NCBI RefSeq assembly: GCF_900188385.1
Contig: NZ_FZOI01000001.1
Location: 248,001-312,000 of the forward strand
Origin: Azospirillum sp. RU38E
GTDB lineage: Bacteria; Pseudomonadota; Alphaproteobacteria; Azospirillales; Azospirillaceae
Direction: 5' to 3'
Length of the DNA: 64,000 nt
Numbering within the stretch: the stretch's first letter is position 1; each line of letters begins with the position of its first letter. Both the position numbers and the translations under genes were made by a program. The notes under the pieces were generated by a model, which was given only the letters and a program-made list of their open reading frames with translations, searched no databases and had not been told where the DNA came from. Below, piece after piece: positions 1 to 13,055 of the stretch.

Positions 1-1
1 G

Positions 2-1518
<1,517 letters not shown>

Positions 1519-1534
1519 CTATTTCCAGAAAGCG

Positions 1535-1559
1535 GGGGCCGGCTTTTCGCACCGGCCCC
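1535..1559 (-). terminator. Hairpin after pyrE
   Basis: An 8-bp GC stem (GGGGCCGG/CCGGCCCC, 9-nt loop) lies 8 bases after the pyrE stop. The following T-run is poor (CTTTC), so it is at best a weak or leaky terminator between pyrE and the VOC gene. Confidence 0.4.
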
Positions 1560-1567
1560 GATGACCC

Positions 1568-2227
1568 TTAAACCTTGGGTGCCACCCAGGATTCGGGATT
1601 GTGCAGGAACTTTTCCACCTCATTCAGGGTGAAGCTGTCGAAATAGTTCCCTTCGCGGGCCACGCGCAGCACGTCCCACCAATTGGCCAGCGAATGCAGC
1701 TTCACGCCCATATCGGCCATGGTCGCTTCCGACTGCGGGAAGATGCCGTAATGGAAGACCACCCAGATATGTTCGACAATGCTGCCGGCCTGGCGCAACG
1801 CATTGACAAAATTGACCTTGGAGGTGCCTTCGCTGGCCAGATCCTCCACCAGCAGCACGCGCTGGCCTTCGGGCAGGTTGCCCTCGATCTGGGCGTTGCG
1901 GCCGAAACCCTTGGGCTTCTTGCGGACATAGACCATCGGCAGGTCCAGCACGTCGGAGACGAAGGCGGCATAGGGAATGCCTGCCGTCTCCCCGCCGGCC
2001 ACCACGTCAAACGCCTCAAACCCCGCCTCGCGGCAGAGCTGATCCTTGGCTGCCTGCATCAGGAAGCGGCGGGCGCGCGGGAAGCTGATCAGGCGGCGGC
2101 AATCGATATAGACCGGGCTGGCCCGGCCGGAGGTGAAGATGAAGGGCTTTTCGGCATTGAACAGGACCGACTTGGTCTCAATCAGGATACGGGCCGCCTG
2201 GGTGGCGGCGGTCTGTGCGTCGATCAT
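1568..2227 (-). CDS. pyrE: Orotate phosphoribosyltransferase
   Basis: Cytosolic enzyme of de novo pyrimidine synthesis that joins orotate to PRPP to give OMP. The PRPP-binding loop is clear in VLLVEDLASEGTSK, preceded by YVRKKPKGFGRNAQIEG, the flexible-loop region of this family. Length 219 residues, normal for the family. I chose ATG at 2227 because TTGGAG lies 8 nt upstream; a TTG five codons earlier would place that motif inside the gene. It sits 72 bp downstream of pyrC on the same strand, making a pyrC-pyrE unit. Confidence 0.9.
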   Translation of the reverse strand: MIDAQTAATQAARILIETKSVLFNAEKPFIFTSGRASPVYIDCRRLISFPRARRFLMQAAKDQLCREAGFEAFDVVAGGETAGIPYAAFVSDVLDLPMVYVRKKPKGFGRNAQIEGNLPEGQRVLLVEDLASEGTSKVNFVNALRQAGSIVEHIWVVFHYGIFPQSEATMADMGVKLHSLANWWDVLRVAREGNYFDSFTLNEVEKFLHNPESWVAPKV

Positions 2228-2299
2228 GTCAAATGGCTCCAAGGATGGGCGGGTTGGGGGTGAAAATAGCAGAAAAGCGGGGGTGCTGTGGCGGCGGTT

Positions 2300-3352
2300 T
2301 TACACCAGCCGCCAATCCAGCCGCTCCCCCGACCGGAAGGGCAGCACGGCGATATTGCCGCCGACATCCAGCACGTCCGGCACGATCAGGCCGGATTTTT
2401 CCAGGGTGATGAAGCTCTCATTCACCGGCAGGCCATAGAAGGCAGGGCCGTTCAGGCTGGCAAAGGCTTCCAGCTTGTCCAGCGCCCCTTCCTCGTCAAA
2501 CACCTGGGTGTAAAGCTCCACCGCCGTGGCGGCGGTATAGATGCCGGCGCAGCCACAGGCACTTTCCTTGGCCCCGATCGGGTGCGGCGCGCTGTCGGTG
2601 CCGAAGAAGAACCAGGGCTCCCCCGAGGTGGCGGCGGCGCGCAGGGCCAGCCGGTGCTTTTCCCGCTTGGCGATGGGCAGGCAATAAAGATGCGGGCGGA
2701 TGCCGCCGACAAAAATGCTGGACCGGTTGATCATCAGATGGTGTGCGGTGATGGTGGCAGCCAGCTTGCCGCCCGGCCCATGCTGGTGGACCACGGCCAC
2801 GCCCTCTTCCGTGGTGATATGTTCCAGCACGATTTTCAGGTCCGGGTGCCGGCCCATCAGTTTGGGCAGCACCGTGTCGATGAACACCGCCTCGCGGTCG
2901 AAAATATCGACGCTCTGGTCCGTCACCTCGCCATGCACCAGCAGCGGCATCCCGATCTTGGCCATCCGGTCCAGCACCGGGGCCACCTTGTCGAAATCGG
3001 TGACGCCATGGGCGGAATTGGTGGTGGCGTGGGCGGGGTAGAGCTTCACTGCCGTGAACACGCCCTTGGCATGGCCGGCTTCAATATCATCGGCGTCGGT
3101 GCCATCGGTCAGGTAAGCGGTCATCAGCGGGCGGAAGCTGCTGCCGGCGGGCAGCGCTGCCAGGATTTCATCCCGGTAAATCTCTGCGCGTGCCGTATCC
3201 ACCACCGGCGGGGCCAGGTTTGGCATCACGATGGCGCGGCCCAATTGGGCGGCACTGTGCGGCAGCACCACCTTCAGCATGGCCCCGGTGCGCAGATGCA
3301 GGTGCCAGTCATCGGGGCGGCGCAGGGTGATACGCTGGGGCTGATCGGTCAT
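2300..3352 (-). CDS. pyrC: Dihydroorotase, class II
   Basis: Zinc amidohydrolase that cyclises carbamoyl-aspartate to dihydroorotate. Visible metal and catalytic residues in order: DWHLHLR (HxH, residues about 16-20), the Lys in [15 protein letters not shown] that is carbamylated in this class, His of LLVHGEVT, His of VLEHITT, and the catalytic Asp in [10 protein letters not shown]. The 350-residue length and these motifs mark the short E. coli-like homodimeric PyrC rather than the long PyrC2 type. First gene of the leftward pyrC-pyrE cluster. Confidence 0.93.
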   Translation of the reverse strand: MTDQPQRITLRRPDDWHLHLRTGAMLKVVLPHSAAQLGRAIVMPNLAPPVVDTARAEIYRDEILAALPAGSSFRPLMTAYLTDGTDADDIEAGHAKGVFTAVKLYPAHATTNSAHGVTDFDKVAPVLDRMAKIGMPLLVHGEVTDQSVDIFDREAVFIDTVLPKLMGRHPDLKIVLEHITTEEGVAVVHQHGPGGKLAATITAHHLMINRSSIFVGGIRPHLYCLPIAKREKHRLALRAAATSGEPWFFFGTDSAPHPIGAKESACGCAGIYTAATAVELYTQVFDEEGALDKLEAFASLNGPAFYGLPVNESFITLEKSGLIVPDVLDVGGNIAVLPFRSGERLDWRLV

Positions 3353-3584
3353 GGCGGCGCTTGCATCCTTGGGTGGGCGGGCTGGCGATGTTTAGGGCGG
3401 ATGGATCGCCGGCTCAAGCGCCGCCACGGAAGGACGGGTTTGCAGTGACGGAACGGCGGCGGGGGGAGCAGGCCCGCGCCGGGGCAAAATTCCGGTCACC
3501 CTTATTGACCAGCTACTTACACATGCTTACGCTGCAACTTTAAGGCGCGTATCGGGGGATGGGCGTTTGGATGATGGGGGGAAG

Positions 3585-4424
3585 ATGCGCCTTCCTGTCT
3601 GGCGGGGCCGGGTTTGCATGGCGGTGGTGCTGATCTGTGCGGCCGTGCTGCTTGGCGCGCGCGGTCGCCCTTCCATGGCCTCGTCCACCCCGCCCCAGGG
3701 GGGCGGGGTGGGGGATGTCATCCGGGTGGTCTGCGGTCCGCTGCCCTATGTGTCCGATGGGGAGCGGTGTGACAGCGGCATCGGCGCGGAGCTGGCGCGT
3801 CGCGCTTGCCAGGATGCCGGCCTTTCCTGCCAGTTCGAACAATTCCCCTGGCCCCGCGCGCAAAAGGAAGTTGAAACCGGGCAGGCCGATATTCTGATCG
3901 GCCCCTATTTCACGCCGGATCGCGCACGCTGGATGGTGTTTTCCAGCGATTATTTCTATGTCGACCAGATCAGCCTGTTCCGGCTGCAAAGGGCCGATGG
4001 GGGAGCCCCCCCACCGTCCGGCAGAATAGGCGTTCCCTTGGGTTGGGCGGTGCTGGATGGCTTGTCCAGCCTCACCGGGGCGCAGGTGGAACCGGTGCGC
4101 AATGTCGATATCGCCTTTAACCTGCTGACAAATGGCCGGCTGGACGGGGTGGTTGCCCATGCGCGTGCTGTGGCGCGGTTTCAGCAGTCCCGTCCCTCCC
4201 TGCGTTTTGAGCCCTATGGCCCCACGCTTTCAGAGCAGCGTTCCTATATGGGCTATGGCATCGCCTTTGCCTCCACCCCGGTCCGCACGGCGTTCGAGGC
4301 AGCCTATACAGCCCTGTTGGCCAGCCCGTTCTATGCCGACCTGCTGGCCCGTCACCGCCCCATGGAAGGTATGGTGACGGAAGTGGCCGCCCGCGCCCAT
4401 CAGTTTGTGCCATCCGGCCCCTGA
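3585..4424 (+). CDS. Periplasmic substrate-binding protein, family 3 type
   Basis: A 279-residue exported protein with the fold of bacterial family 3 solute-binding proteins: a mature start IRVVCGPLPYVS, then ELARRACQDAGLSCQFEQFPW and ETGQADILIGPYFTPDRA, the usual first-lobe pattern. The signal peptide (MRLPVWRGR, hydrophobic VCMAVVLICAAVLLGA) fits the ATG at 3585, which has GGGGGGAAG just upstream. No permease or ATPase gene is adjacent, so the ligand is unknown and it may serve a distant ABC transporter or a sensor. Divergent from pyrC. Confidence 0.75.
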   Translation: MRLPVWRGRVCMAVVLICAAVLLGARGRPSMASSTPPQGGGVGDVIRVVCGPLPYVSDGERCDSGIGAELARRACQDAGLSCQFEQFPWPRAQKEVETGQADILIGPYFTPDRARWMVFSSDYFYVDQISLFRLQRADGGAPPPSGRIGVPLGWAVLDGLSSLTGAQVEPVRNVDIAFNLLTNGRLDGVVAHARAVARFQQSRPSLRFEPYGPTLSEQRSYMGYGIAFASTPVRTAFEAAYTALLASPFYADLLARHRPMEGMVTEVAARAHQFVPSGP

Positions 4425-4442
4425 CCGGCCCCACCCATCTGC

Positions 4443-4471
4443 TTGACATAGCCAAGGCAATTCTTCACTTT
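4443..4471 (+). promoter_or_regulatory. Candidate promoter of the thiC riboswitch transcript
   Basis: A perfect TTGACA at 4443-4448 lies about 40 bp before the aptamer. The matching -10 at 17-bp spacing (CACTTT) is weak, so the -35 is the main evidence. Confidence 0.4.
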
Positions 4472-4480
4472 CCGAACCGT

Positions 4481-6527
<2,047 letters not shown>

Positions 6528-6578
6528 CGTTGGGGGCAAGAACGGGCGGCGGGGTAACCTGCCGCCCGTCTCTTATCC

Positions 6579-8105
6579 TTAATTATTCTGCTTCGCCTGC
6601 TGTGAGCCCACCACATCGGCGATGGACCAGAGGAAGTCAGCCTGCACCGTACCATTATAGAGCGGGTCGTTACGGCCGATCCAGAAGTTGGTGGTGTAGT
6701 AATTCTGCGCGCCCGGCGCCATGGCCACGGTTGCCATGGCATGGCAGGTCATGCAGTTGGTCTGCACACCCACCTGTCCGACCCAGGCCACCTTGGTGGC
6801 AGGATCGATCACCGGCACCTTCACCCCGAACACGGCCCCGTTAAAGCCCGACTCCAGGTAAGGATTATAGCCGATCACCGGCTTGCCGACATTATTGCCG
6901 CCATCCACCGGCTGGTTGGGGGCGATCATCTGATAGGCGAAGCTGGCCGCATAATGGGCCGGCGCACCCTTCAGCTGACCCAGCGGACGGGCGGCCGCGA
7001 CGGCCTTGTCGCTGGGGGTGGGCGGATTGGCCGGATCGGGCGTCCAGAAGAAGGTCTGCCAAGTCCATTCCGCGATCTCGCGGGAGGTGACATGCATGGC
7101 CACCAGGATCAGCGTGTCGCCGACCGCCACATCCAGCCCGTCCACCTTCAACTGGGACAGATTGTCGGCGGTGACGGGAATGGTGACGAAATCACCCAGC
7201 CCATAGGTGCTGTCCGGGGTTGGCACCTTGCAGCTGGCATCGGTGCCCTTGGCGGCCGACGGGCCTTTGTTCTGAATATCGACATAGACACAGCCGGCAT
7301 TCCAACTCTGCTCGGGGAAGCCGTTATCGATGATTTCCTGCGTCACTTCCGGCGTGCCGGGCCAAGCCGGCATGGCGTAGTAACGCCCATTGATCAGGTG
7401 CCCGCCATTTTTGGAGATTACCTTGTAGACCGGCTTCAGGGAAACCGCCGTGTTGGGGAAAACCGGGATTTCCTTCTGGTTCTGGGCGTACAGCGCCTTG
7501 AAGGTCGACAGCTTGAACAGCCCGCCTTGCAGAATCCACTGAGAGGCATCCGGGCTGTAGGAGACGGTTTCAAACACCGTGGCATCCGGCGTGGTGGGCG
7601 TCGTCCCGTTGGCTGGGGCGGGAACGGGCGCCGCCTCGGCTGCTGTGGATGTCGCTGCCTTGACGGCCTTGTCCAGCGTGGTCCTGATGCCGAACTTCAG
7701 GTGCTGGGACACCGGCCCCAGTGACAATTGCCGGGGGGCGGGCTTCTGCTTGGCCGCCTTTTCACCATTGGCTGCCACCGACTCCACGGTCAAGGCCTCC
7801 AGCTCCTGCTTGGACTTCCAGGTCAGATAGACCGGGGCGTTTTTCAGGCCGAAGGTAGATTGGCCGCTGGGCATGTTCAGCGATGTCCACAACCCCCAAC
7901 CATGCAGATAGATATTCGACGATTTCGCGGGCTGGTTGTTCACCCAACCCAGAATCACCGGCTCCGGCTCTGGGAAATTATAGCCGGGAATATTCGGGTT
8001 GGGCAGCGTGACCCCAAACGGGGTATCGGCAGCGCCGACCGGCAGGGCAAACGCCATCAGTGCCGGCAGCAGCAGGCTGCCCAGCGTGAGACGAGAGAAA
8101 GACAT
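6579..8105 (-). CDS. Exported protein with one c-type haem motif
   Basis: A 508-residue protein with a clear signal peptide (MSFSRLTLGSLLLPALMAFA..AA), so it is periplasmic or outer-membrane exposed. A single CMTCH haem-attachment motif lies at residues 451-455, close to the C-terminus; AMAPG downstream contains a possible Met ligand. Most of the protein (about 30-440) looks like beta-rich, Pro/Ala-containing sequence I do not recognise, with a low-complexity linker near 150-170. It is a single-gene unit with AGGAGAGAGG before its ATG. Possibly an extracytoplasmic electron-transfer or sensor protein; function unknown. Confidence 0.6.
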   Translation of the reverse strand: MSFSRLTLGSLLLPALMAFALPVGAADTPFGVTLPNPNIPGYNFPEPEPVILGWVNNQPAKSSNIYLHGWGLWTSLNMPSGQSTFGLKNAPVYLTWKSKQELEALTVESVAANGEKAAKQKPAPRQLSLGPVSQHLKFGIRTTLDKAVKAATSTAAEAAPVPAPANGTTPTTPDATVFETVSYSPDASQWILQGGLFKLSTFKALYAQNQKEIPVFPNTAVSLKPVYKVISKNGGHLINGRYYAMPAWPGTPEVTQEIIDNGFPEQSWNAGCVYVDIQNKGPSAAKGTDASCKVPTPDSTYGLGDFVTIPVTADNLSQLKVDGLDVAVGDTLILVAMHVTSREIAEWTWQTFFWTPDPANPPTPSDKAVAAARPLGQLKGAPAHYAASFAYQMIAPNQPVDGGNNVGKPVIGYNPYLESGFNGAVFGVKVPVIDPATKVAWVGQVGVQTNCMTCHAMATVAMAPGAQNYYTTNFWIGRNDPLYNGTVQADFLWSIADVVGSQQAKQNN

Positions 8106-8261
8106 GAGGAACCTCTCTCCTGGAATGTTTTATTATGCGGAGAGTGTAACCTGTAAAACTTTTAAGTGCAATCAATTTACACCAATAAGTAGTTTTCATC
8201 ATAATTCCCGCAAGGGGGCGGTGCCAGGCCGCCCCCCTGCCACCCCTACGGATCAGGTGGA

Positions 8262-9293
8262 TCAGCCCACCAGCCGCTGCAGGATCTGCACCGCATTCAG
8301 TGCGGCCCCCTTCAGCAGTTGGTCGCCGGCCAGCAGCAACGCCACGGAACGGCCGGACGGGTCGCCAATGTCGCGGCGGATGCGGCCCACCAGCACATCG
8401 CCCTGGCCGGAAGCCTCGTTGGGCATGGGGAAATGGTTGGCGGCCCAATCATCCACCAACCGCACGCCGGGCGCATCGGCCAGCAGGGTCTTCACCGTTT
8501 CCGGCGACACCACCTCTTCAAACTCAACGCTGATGGCCATGGTGTGGGCGCGCAGCACCGGGACGCGCATACAGGTGATGGAAATGGCCAGATCGGGGCG
8601 GGCCAGGATCTTGCGCGTCTCCTCCACCACCTTTTCCTCTTCGCCATTATAGCCGGTATCAGGGTTGATGCCGGCATCATGGCTGAACAGGTTGAAGGCA
8701 TAGGGGTGCTTCATCACCCGCGGCGGATAGGCCTCACCGGCCAGATAGGCCGCCGTTGACGCGCGCAATTCCTCCATCGCCGCCGCCCCGGCCCCGCTGG
8801 ATGCCTGATAGGTGGCGATGTTCAGCCGGCGGATACGGTAGCGGCGTTCCAGGGCCGCCAGCGGGACAGTGGCGATGATGGCCACGCAATTGGGGTTGGC
8901 GATGACGCCGGGCTTGGCCGGGATGGCCTGCGGGTTCACCTCCGGCACCACCAGGGGGATGGCCTCTTCCATGCGAAACGCGGATGAATTGTCGATCACT
9001 ACCGCACCGGCCGCCACGGCTGCTGGCGCATATTGCTTGGAAATGCCGCTGCCGGCGGAAAACAGGGCGTAATCAATGCCGTGGAAGCTGTTCTCATCCA
9101 GCGCCTGTACCACCAGTTCCCCCCCGGCGAACGGCACCTTCTGCCCGGCGGAACGGGGGGAGGCCAGCAGGCGGACTTCGCCCAAATTCAGGCCGCTTTC
9201 TTCCAGGCACTTGCGGATTTCAACGCCCACAGCACCGGTGGCGCCGACAACGGCGATATTCAGGGGGCGGGCGGATTGTGCTTGGCTGTTCAT
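8262..9293 (-). CDS. asd: Aspartate-semialdehyde dehydrogenase
   Basis: NADPH-dependent enzyme that reduces aspartyl phosphate to aspartate semialdehyde, the branch point to lysine/DAP, methionine, threonine and isoleucine. N-terminal NADP fold VVGATGAVG (residues 15-23), catalytic Cys136 in ANPNCVAI, and the substrate motif GYNGEEEKVVEE are visible. Length 343 residues is normal. GAAGGG lies about 11 nt before the ATG. It stands alone rather than in a lysine or leucine operon, and its roughly 200-nt leader contains a threonine-rich mini-ORF and hairpins (separate entries). Confidence 0.95.
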   Translation of the reverse strand: MNSQAQSARPLNIAVVGATGAVGVEIRKCLEESGLNLGEVRLLASPRSAGQKVPFAGGELVVQALDENSFHGIDYALFSAGSGISKQYAPAAVAAGAVVIDNSSAFRMEEAIPLVVPEVNPQAIPAKPGVIANPNCVAIIATVPLAALERRYRIRRLNIATYQASSGAGAAAMEELRASTAAYLAGEAYPPRVMKHPYAFNLFSHDAGINPDTGYNGEEEKVVEETRKILARPDLAISITCMRVPVLRAHTMAISVEFEEVVSPETVKTLLADAPGVRLVDDWAANHFPMPNEASGQGDVLVGRIRRDIGDPSGRSVALLLAGDQLLKGAALNAVQILQRLVG

Positions 9294-9330
9294 GATCAGG
9301 AACCCTTCAGTTTGGCTTGGGTCGCCGTCT

Positions 9331-9368
9331 GGTCGGGGTTCCGTTTCGCCTGTGAAGCGGCCCCGACC
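9331..9368 (-). promoter_or_regulatory. Leader hairpin between Thr peptide and asd
   Basis: Perfect 8-bp arms GGTCGGGG/CCCCGACC with a 22-nt loop lie between the Thr-rich ORF stop and the asd start. No U-run follows, so a Rho-independent attenuator is not directly supported; a translational switch or anti-terminator role is possible. Confidence 0.4.
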
Positions 9369-9405
9369 TTACCCGGCGGGACCGTTTGGCGTTATGTCAC
9401 TGGCC

Positions 9406-9489
9406 TTATCCGGCCACGCGCACACCAACAGCACCGCCCCGAAGGGTGGTGGTTTTGGTGGTAGTGGTGGTGGGGCGCTTGGTGAACAT
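9406..9489 (-). CDS. Threonine-rich leader peptide upstream of asd
   Basis: A 27-codon ORF starts with ATG at 9489 and stops with TAA at 9406, 112 bp ahead of asd. Its N-terminal part MFTKRPTTTTTKTTTLR has nine Thr in the first fifteen residues, eight of them ACC codons. Runs of regulatory codons in a short ORF just before an amino-acid biosynthetic gene are the classic mark of ribosome-mediated attenuation, and asd leads to threonine. Weak points: no Shine-Dalgarno sequence immediately upstream (an 8-bp stem abuts the ATG), and the ACC run could be simple-sequence DNA. No regulatory function has been shown. Confidence 0.5.
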   Translation of the reverse strand: MFTKRPTTTTTKTTTLRGGAVGVRVAG

Positions 9490-9519
9490 GGGGCGGGACG
9501 ATGCCGCGAAGCCCGCCCC
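9490..9519. promoter_or_regulatory. Inverted repeat abutting the Thr leader start
   Basis: Perfect 8-bp arms (GGGGCGGG at 9490-9497, CCCGCCCC at 9512-9519) with a 14-nt spacer. It directly touches the leader ATG and lies in the divergent interval between asd and the gene at 9645, so it could be an RNA hairpin controlling leader translation or a DNA operator. Confidence 0.4.
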
Positions 9520-9644
9520 TTGTAAAGCAGCGATTTAAGCCAACCCTGCCATGCCTTTGCTGCGCGGCACAGAGTCCGTTGCGTATTTCGCCACAGAATG
9601 GGACTATATGCTGTGCCCCTGGGCCCAACCATTGTGATGAAGCG

Positions 9645-10004
9645 ATGTCTGTGGAGTTGAACGATCCCAAGACCCTGGAGGCGATTGGGATTCTGGCTGG
9701 CGTGCTGGATGATGTGACAGGCCCTGACCGGCTGGAATGCTTGATGGCGGCCAATGCGCTGCGCCAGGTGGTGGAAAGCCGCTCGGAAAACGCCCTGCTG
9801 TTCGCCCGTCAGGCTTTCGAATCGCTGGATGGCGATGTGCGCCGCCGGGTGGAAAATGATGCCACTGCTACGGCGGTAAAGGTGATGGAACAGGCGCAAC
9901 GTCGCCCCAACCCGCGCATGGTGCGGGGGGCGGGCAAGAGCACGGGCAACGCCTTTCTGGATGCGCTGAATTCCGGTGGCCTGAAAACCGAGCGCAAATG
10001 GTAG
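9645..10004 (+). CDS. Small unrecognised helical protein
   Basis: A 119-residue predicted cytosolic protein beginning MSVELNDPKTLEAIGILAG. It has no signal peptide, membrane segment or Cys motif, and reads as amphipathic helices followed by a basic tail (VRGAGKSTGNAFLDALN). I do not recognise the family. ATG at 9645 is the natural start, with only a weak GA-rich site before it. It is transcribed divergently from asd and its leader, and its stop is 49 bp from the convergent nucleoside-hydrolase-like gene. Confidence 0.6.
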   Translation: MSVELNDPKTLEAIGILAGVLDDVTGPDRLECLMAANALRQVVESRSENALLFARQAFESLDGDVRRRVENDATATAVKVMEQAQRRPNPRMVRGAGKSTGNAFLDALNSGGLKTERKW

Positions 10005-10052
10005 TGATGGGCGGTCGGTACGGCTGTTGCCATACCGACCAGCCTTCATCCC

Positions 10053-11483
10053 TTAGGGCGTCACCGCGATGATCACCCGCTTGTAGCGGGTCAGCCGTGG
10101 GCTGCCATTGTCGGTAACAGCCAGGATCACATGCAGGTCACCCGTCCGCGCCACGCGCTTTGATGGCACCACCAGCACGGCCTGCGGCTTGTCAGCATTT
10201 TCAATGCTGCCCAGGCTGCCGGTACGGTCAGTGGCGGTGGTAAAGCTGCCCGCCTCCCCATAGATGAACCATTGATAGCTGAGGCTGTCGCCATCGGGGT
10301 CGCTGCTGGCGCTGGCATCCAGGGTCACACGGTCGCCTATCCGTGCTGTCAGTCGGGCCGGATGGTTCAGAACCGGTTTGGGTGGGTGGTTGGCCTGATC
10401 ATAGGGCTTGAGGGTCCAATCCATGCGGGCGGCGAAATCATTCTGATAGGCTTCGCGCCAGCGCCAGATGCTGGCCTTGTTGCTGGTGTGCCATTGGCCA
10501 TCCGCCCCCAGCACCTCATCTTCTGCGTCGGTCCAGAAAGGGCGTTCTTCTGGTGCCAGGAACCATTTGCGCAGGCGCGGGGTATAGAATTCATAGCGGC
10601 CACCCCAGCTTCCCCAATCAGGATGCTCGGCGTCACCCAGGCCATTCTGGATCAGATAGAGGAAGCTGGGCGTGTCCCCCTCCATGATATAGATCGGTTT
10701 GGGAAAGATCGCCCCCAGCGGTCCTTTGGCCATGATGTTTTTTTCCAGCCATTCCAGGGATACCAGGGAAAAATCGCCCCCGGCGAACCGCCCCAGGAAC
10801 CGGTCGCCACTGATGCCCACCCAGGTGGACATGTGATAGCCGCCGCCCTTATGCATACCGGGGCTGGCAATATAGAACAGGTTGGGGAAACTGCGTCGCA
10901 GCCAGGGGCCGGCATCATCCTGATCGGAAATGGCATAGACCCTCAGACGGGCGATGAAGCGGTCCAGCTCTGCCGGGCTGCGCTGCTGTTTCACCTCCGC
11001 CAGGGCCTGGGCCAGGGTGTTCGCCCCGCCCCAGACCAGCACCCAGAGGGGGCGGTCATCCGCCTTGTCCGCCGCCGCGATCAGTTGCCGGGCGCCGGGG
11101 GAAAGCGCTTGGCCTATCGCCTTCATGCCATAGACGGGCGGCCCCTGGCTGACCACGGCCAGCAATTGTTCGGCTGTGGGATATCCCGGTTCATGTCGCA
11201 GCAGATTGTCCCGCACCGTGCCATAGGTGGCAATGATCTGGCGGATGCGGTCCGGCGCCACATGGTCGGGCAGATGAATGGAGGTGGTGGCGATCAGCCC
11301 TTCAATGTCCCATTGGTTGGCATAGGTCAGGAAGCGGATCAGCGACTGGGCATCATCCGGTTCATTCTCAATATCGGTCAGCACCAGCACGCGAGGGCGT
11401 GGGGTGACCTCCTGGGCCGGCGCAGGGCTGGCCGGGACTAGGACCAGAAGCCCCGCCAGGGCCAGAAACAGACATCGCAACAT
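10053..11483 (-). CDS. Exported DUF1593 nucleoside-hydrolase-like protein
   Basis: A 476-residue secreted protein. After the signal peptide ([23 protein letters not shown]) the sequence [18 protein letters not shown] has the Asp-rich loop of the nucleoside hydrolase fold, and the architecture matches the DUF1593/Sde182 family, described from cellulose-degrading bacteria. The last 100 residues ([19 protein letters not shown] onward) look like an Ig/PKD-type domain. I chose ATG at 11483 because the upstream in-frame sequence is arginine/proline-rich and would bury the signal peptide. The substrate is unknown; a glycoside or nucleoside is likely from the fold. Confidence 0.8.
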   Translation of the reverse strand: MLRCLFLALAGLLVLVPASPAPAQEVTPRPRVLVLTDIENEPDDAQSLIRFLTYANQWDIEGLIATTSIHLPDHVAPDRIRQIIATYGTVRDNLLRHEPGYPTAEQLLAVVSQGPPVYGMKAIGQALSPGARQLIAAADKADDRPLWVLVWGGANTLAQALAEVKQQRSPAELDRFIARLRVYAISDQDDAGPWLRRSFPNLFYIASPGMHKGGGYHMSTWVGISGDRFLGRFAGGDFSLVSLEWLEKNIMAKGPLGAIFPKPIYIMEGDTPSFLYLIQNGLGDAEHPDWGSWGGRYEFYTPRLRKWFLAPEERPFWTDAEDEVLGADGQWHTSNKASIWRWREAYQNDFAARMDWTLKPYDQANHPPKPVLNHPARLTARIGDRVTLDASASSDPDGDSLSYQWFIYGEAGSFTTATDRTGSLGSIENADKPQAVLVVPSKRVARTGDLHVILAVTDNGSPRLTRYKRVIIAVTP

Positions 11484-11686
11484 GGGGCCTCCCGCCATTC
11501 TTGTTCTGGGTGCTGGGGGCAAGGTACGGGCAGGCAATATGTCATACAATTGGTTTTTTCCCCGCGAGGCAGGGCGCCGTTGGCGCAAATCCGGTCTGCG
11601 GGGCTGGAAAGCGCTTGCCCGGTTGACCAATTGTGCGCATTGAGGATTCCCGCTTCCCGACGCGACCCCAAGGATGAACGCCCGCC

Positions 11687-13054
11687 ATGGCCAGCTATGA
11701 TTTCGACCTTTTCACCATCGGTGCCGGTTCCGGCGGGGTGCGCGCTGCGCGTATCGCCGCCCAGCATGGCGCCCGCGTGGCGGTGGCGGAGGAGCGCTAT
11801 TATGGTGGCACCTGCGTAAATGTCGGCTGCGTGCCGAAGAAGCTGCTGGTCTATGCCGCCGAATATGCCCATGCGTTCGAAGACGCCGCGGGTTTCGGCT
11901 GGACGGTGGAAAAGCCGGTGCATGACTGGCAAGCCCTGATCGCCGCCAAGGATAAAGAAATCGGCCGGCTGAACGGCATTTATCGCCGCCTGCTGGAAGG
12001 GGCCGGCGTCACCCTGTTTGACGGGCGCGCCACCATCGTGGATGAACATACGGTGGCGGTGAATGGCCAGCATATCACCGCCGAACGTATCCTGATCGCC
12101 ACGGGCGGCTGGCCGGAACTGCCGGGCCAGCCGGGGGCGAAGGAATATGGTATCACGTCGAACGAGGTGTTCCAACTGCCCCGCTTCCCCCGCCGGGTGG
12201 TGGTGGCCGGCGGCGGCTATATCGCCCTGGAATTTGCCAGTCTGTTCAAGGGGTTGGGGGCAGAAGTGACGCTGCTCTACCGCGGGCACCAGATTCTGCG
12301 CGGCTTTGATGGCGATGTGCGTACCTTCGTGACGGATGAGTTGGTGAAGACCGGCATCGACCTGCGCCTGAACACGGTGGTGGAGCGGATCGAGAAGACG
12401 GACGAATGTCTGGTTGCCACCCTGAGCGATGGCACCCCGCTGCCCTGCGACGCGGTGATCTATGCCATCGGGCGCAAGCCGATGACGGCCAAGCTGGGCT
12501 TGGAAAATGTCGGGGTAGAGTTGGATGGCAATGGCGCCATCAAGGTGAATGACCAGTACCAGACCAGCGTGCCCAGCATCTATGCCCTGGGGGATGTCAC
12601 CAACCGCATCAACCTGACGCCGGTGGCCCTGGCCGAAGGCCATGTGCTGGCCGACCGGCTCTATGGCAACCGCCCGCGCGATGTGAATTACGACAATATC
12701 CCCACCGCCGTTTTCTCCATCCCGCCCGTGGCCACCATCGGCGTGACGGAAGAACAGGCCCGCGCCAAGCTGGGGCGGGAGGTGGATATTTACCGCAGCA
12801 GCTTCAAGCCGATGCGCCACCAGCTTTCCGGCCGCGACCAGCGCACCTTGATGAAGCTGGTGGTGGACCGGGCCACGCAGAAGGTGATCGGCTGCCACAT
12901 GGTGGGATCGGATACGCCGGAGATGATCCAGGCCATCGCCGTGGCGATGAATATGGGCGCCACCAAGCAGGATTTCGACCGCACCATCGGCCTGCACCCG
13001 ACGGCGGCGGAGGAATTCGTCACCATGCGCACCAAGGCACCGGACCCGGAGTAA
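11687..13054 (+). CDS. gor: Glutathione-disulfide reductase
   Basis: FAD flavoprotein that regenerates reduced glutathione with NADPH. Residues 11-17 (IGAGSGG) begin the FAD fold; the redox disulfide is Cys43/Cys48 in [13 protein letters not shown]; the NADPH fold [16 protein letters not shown] is followed by an Arg-containing LYRGHQILR typical of NADPH specificity; the C-terminal [14 protein letters not shown] carries the catalytic His. Length 455 is standard. A tandem hairpin repeat starts one base after its stop, and the last hairpin is followed by a T-run. Confidence 0.93.
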   Translation: MASYDFDLFTIGAGSGGVRAARIAAQHGARVAVAEERYYGGTCVNVGCVPKKLLVYAAEYAHAFEDAAGFGWTVEKPVHDWQALIAAKDKEIGRLNGIYRRLLEGAGVTLFDGRATIVDEHTVAVNGQHITAERILIATGGWPELPGQPGAKEYGITSNEVFQLPRFPRRVVVAGGGYIALEFASLFKGLGAEVTLLYRGHQILRGFDGDVRTFVTDELVKTGIDLRLNTVVERIEKTDECLVATLSDGTPLPCDAVIYAIGRKPMTAKLGLENVGVELDGNGAIKVNDQYQTSVPSIYALGDVTNRINLTPVALAEGHVLADRLYGNRPRDVNYDNIPTAVFSIPPVATIGVTEEQARAKLGREVDIYRSSFKPMRHQLSGRDQRTLMKLVVDRATQKVIGCHMVGSDTPEMIQAIAVAMNMGATKQDFDRTIGLHPTAAEEFVTMRTKAPDPE

Positions 13055-13055
13055 T

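Noticed and set aside
9392-9489. Histidine-rich frame (HHHYHQNHH) in the asd leader as a His attenuator
   Set aside because: It belongs to a frame with no start codon close by and asd is not in histidine synthesis; the Thr frame has its own ATG and stop.
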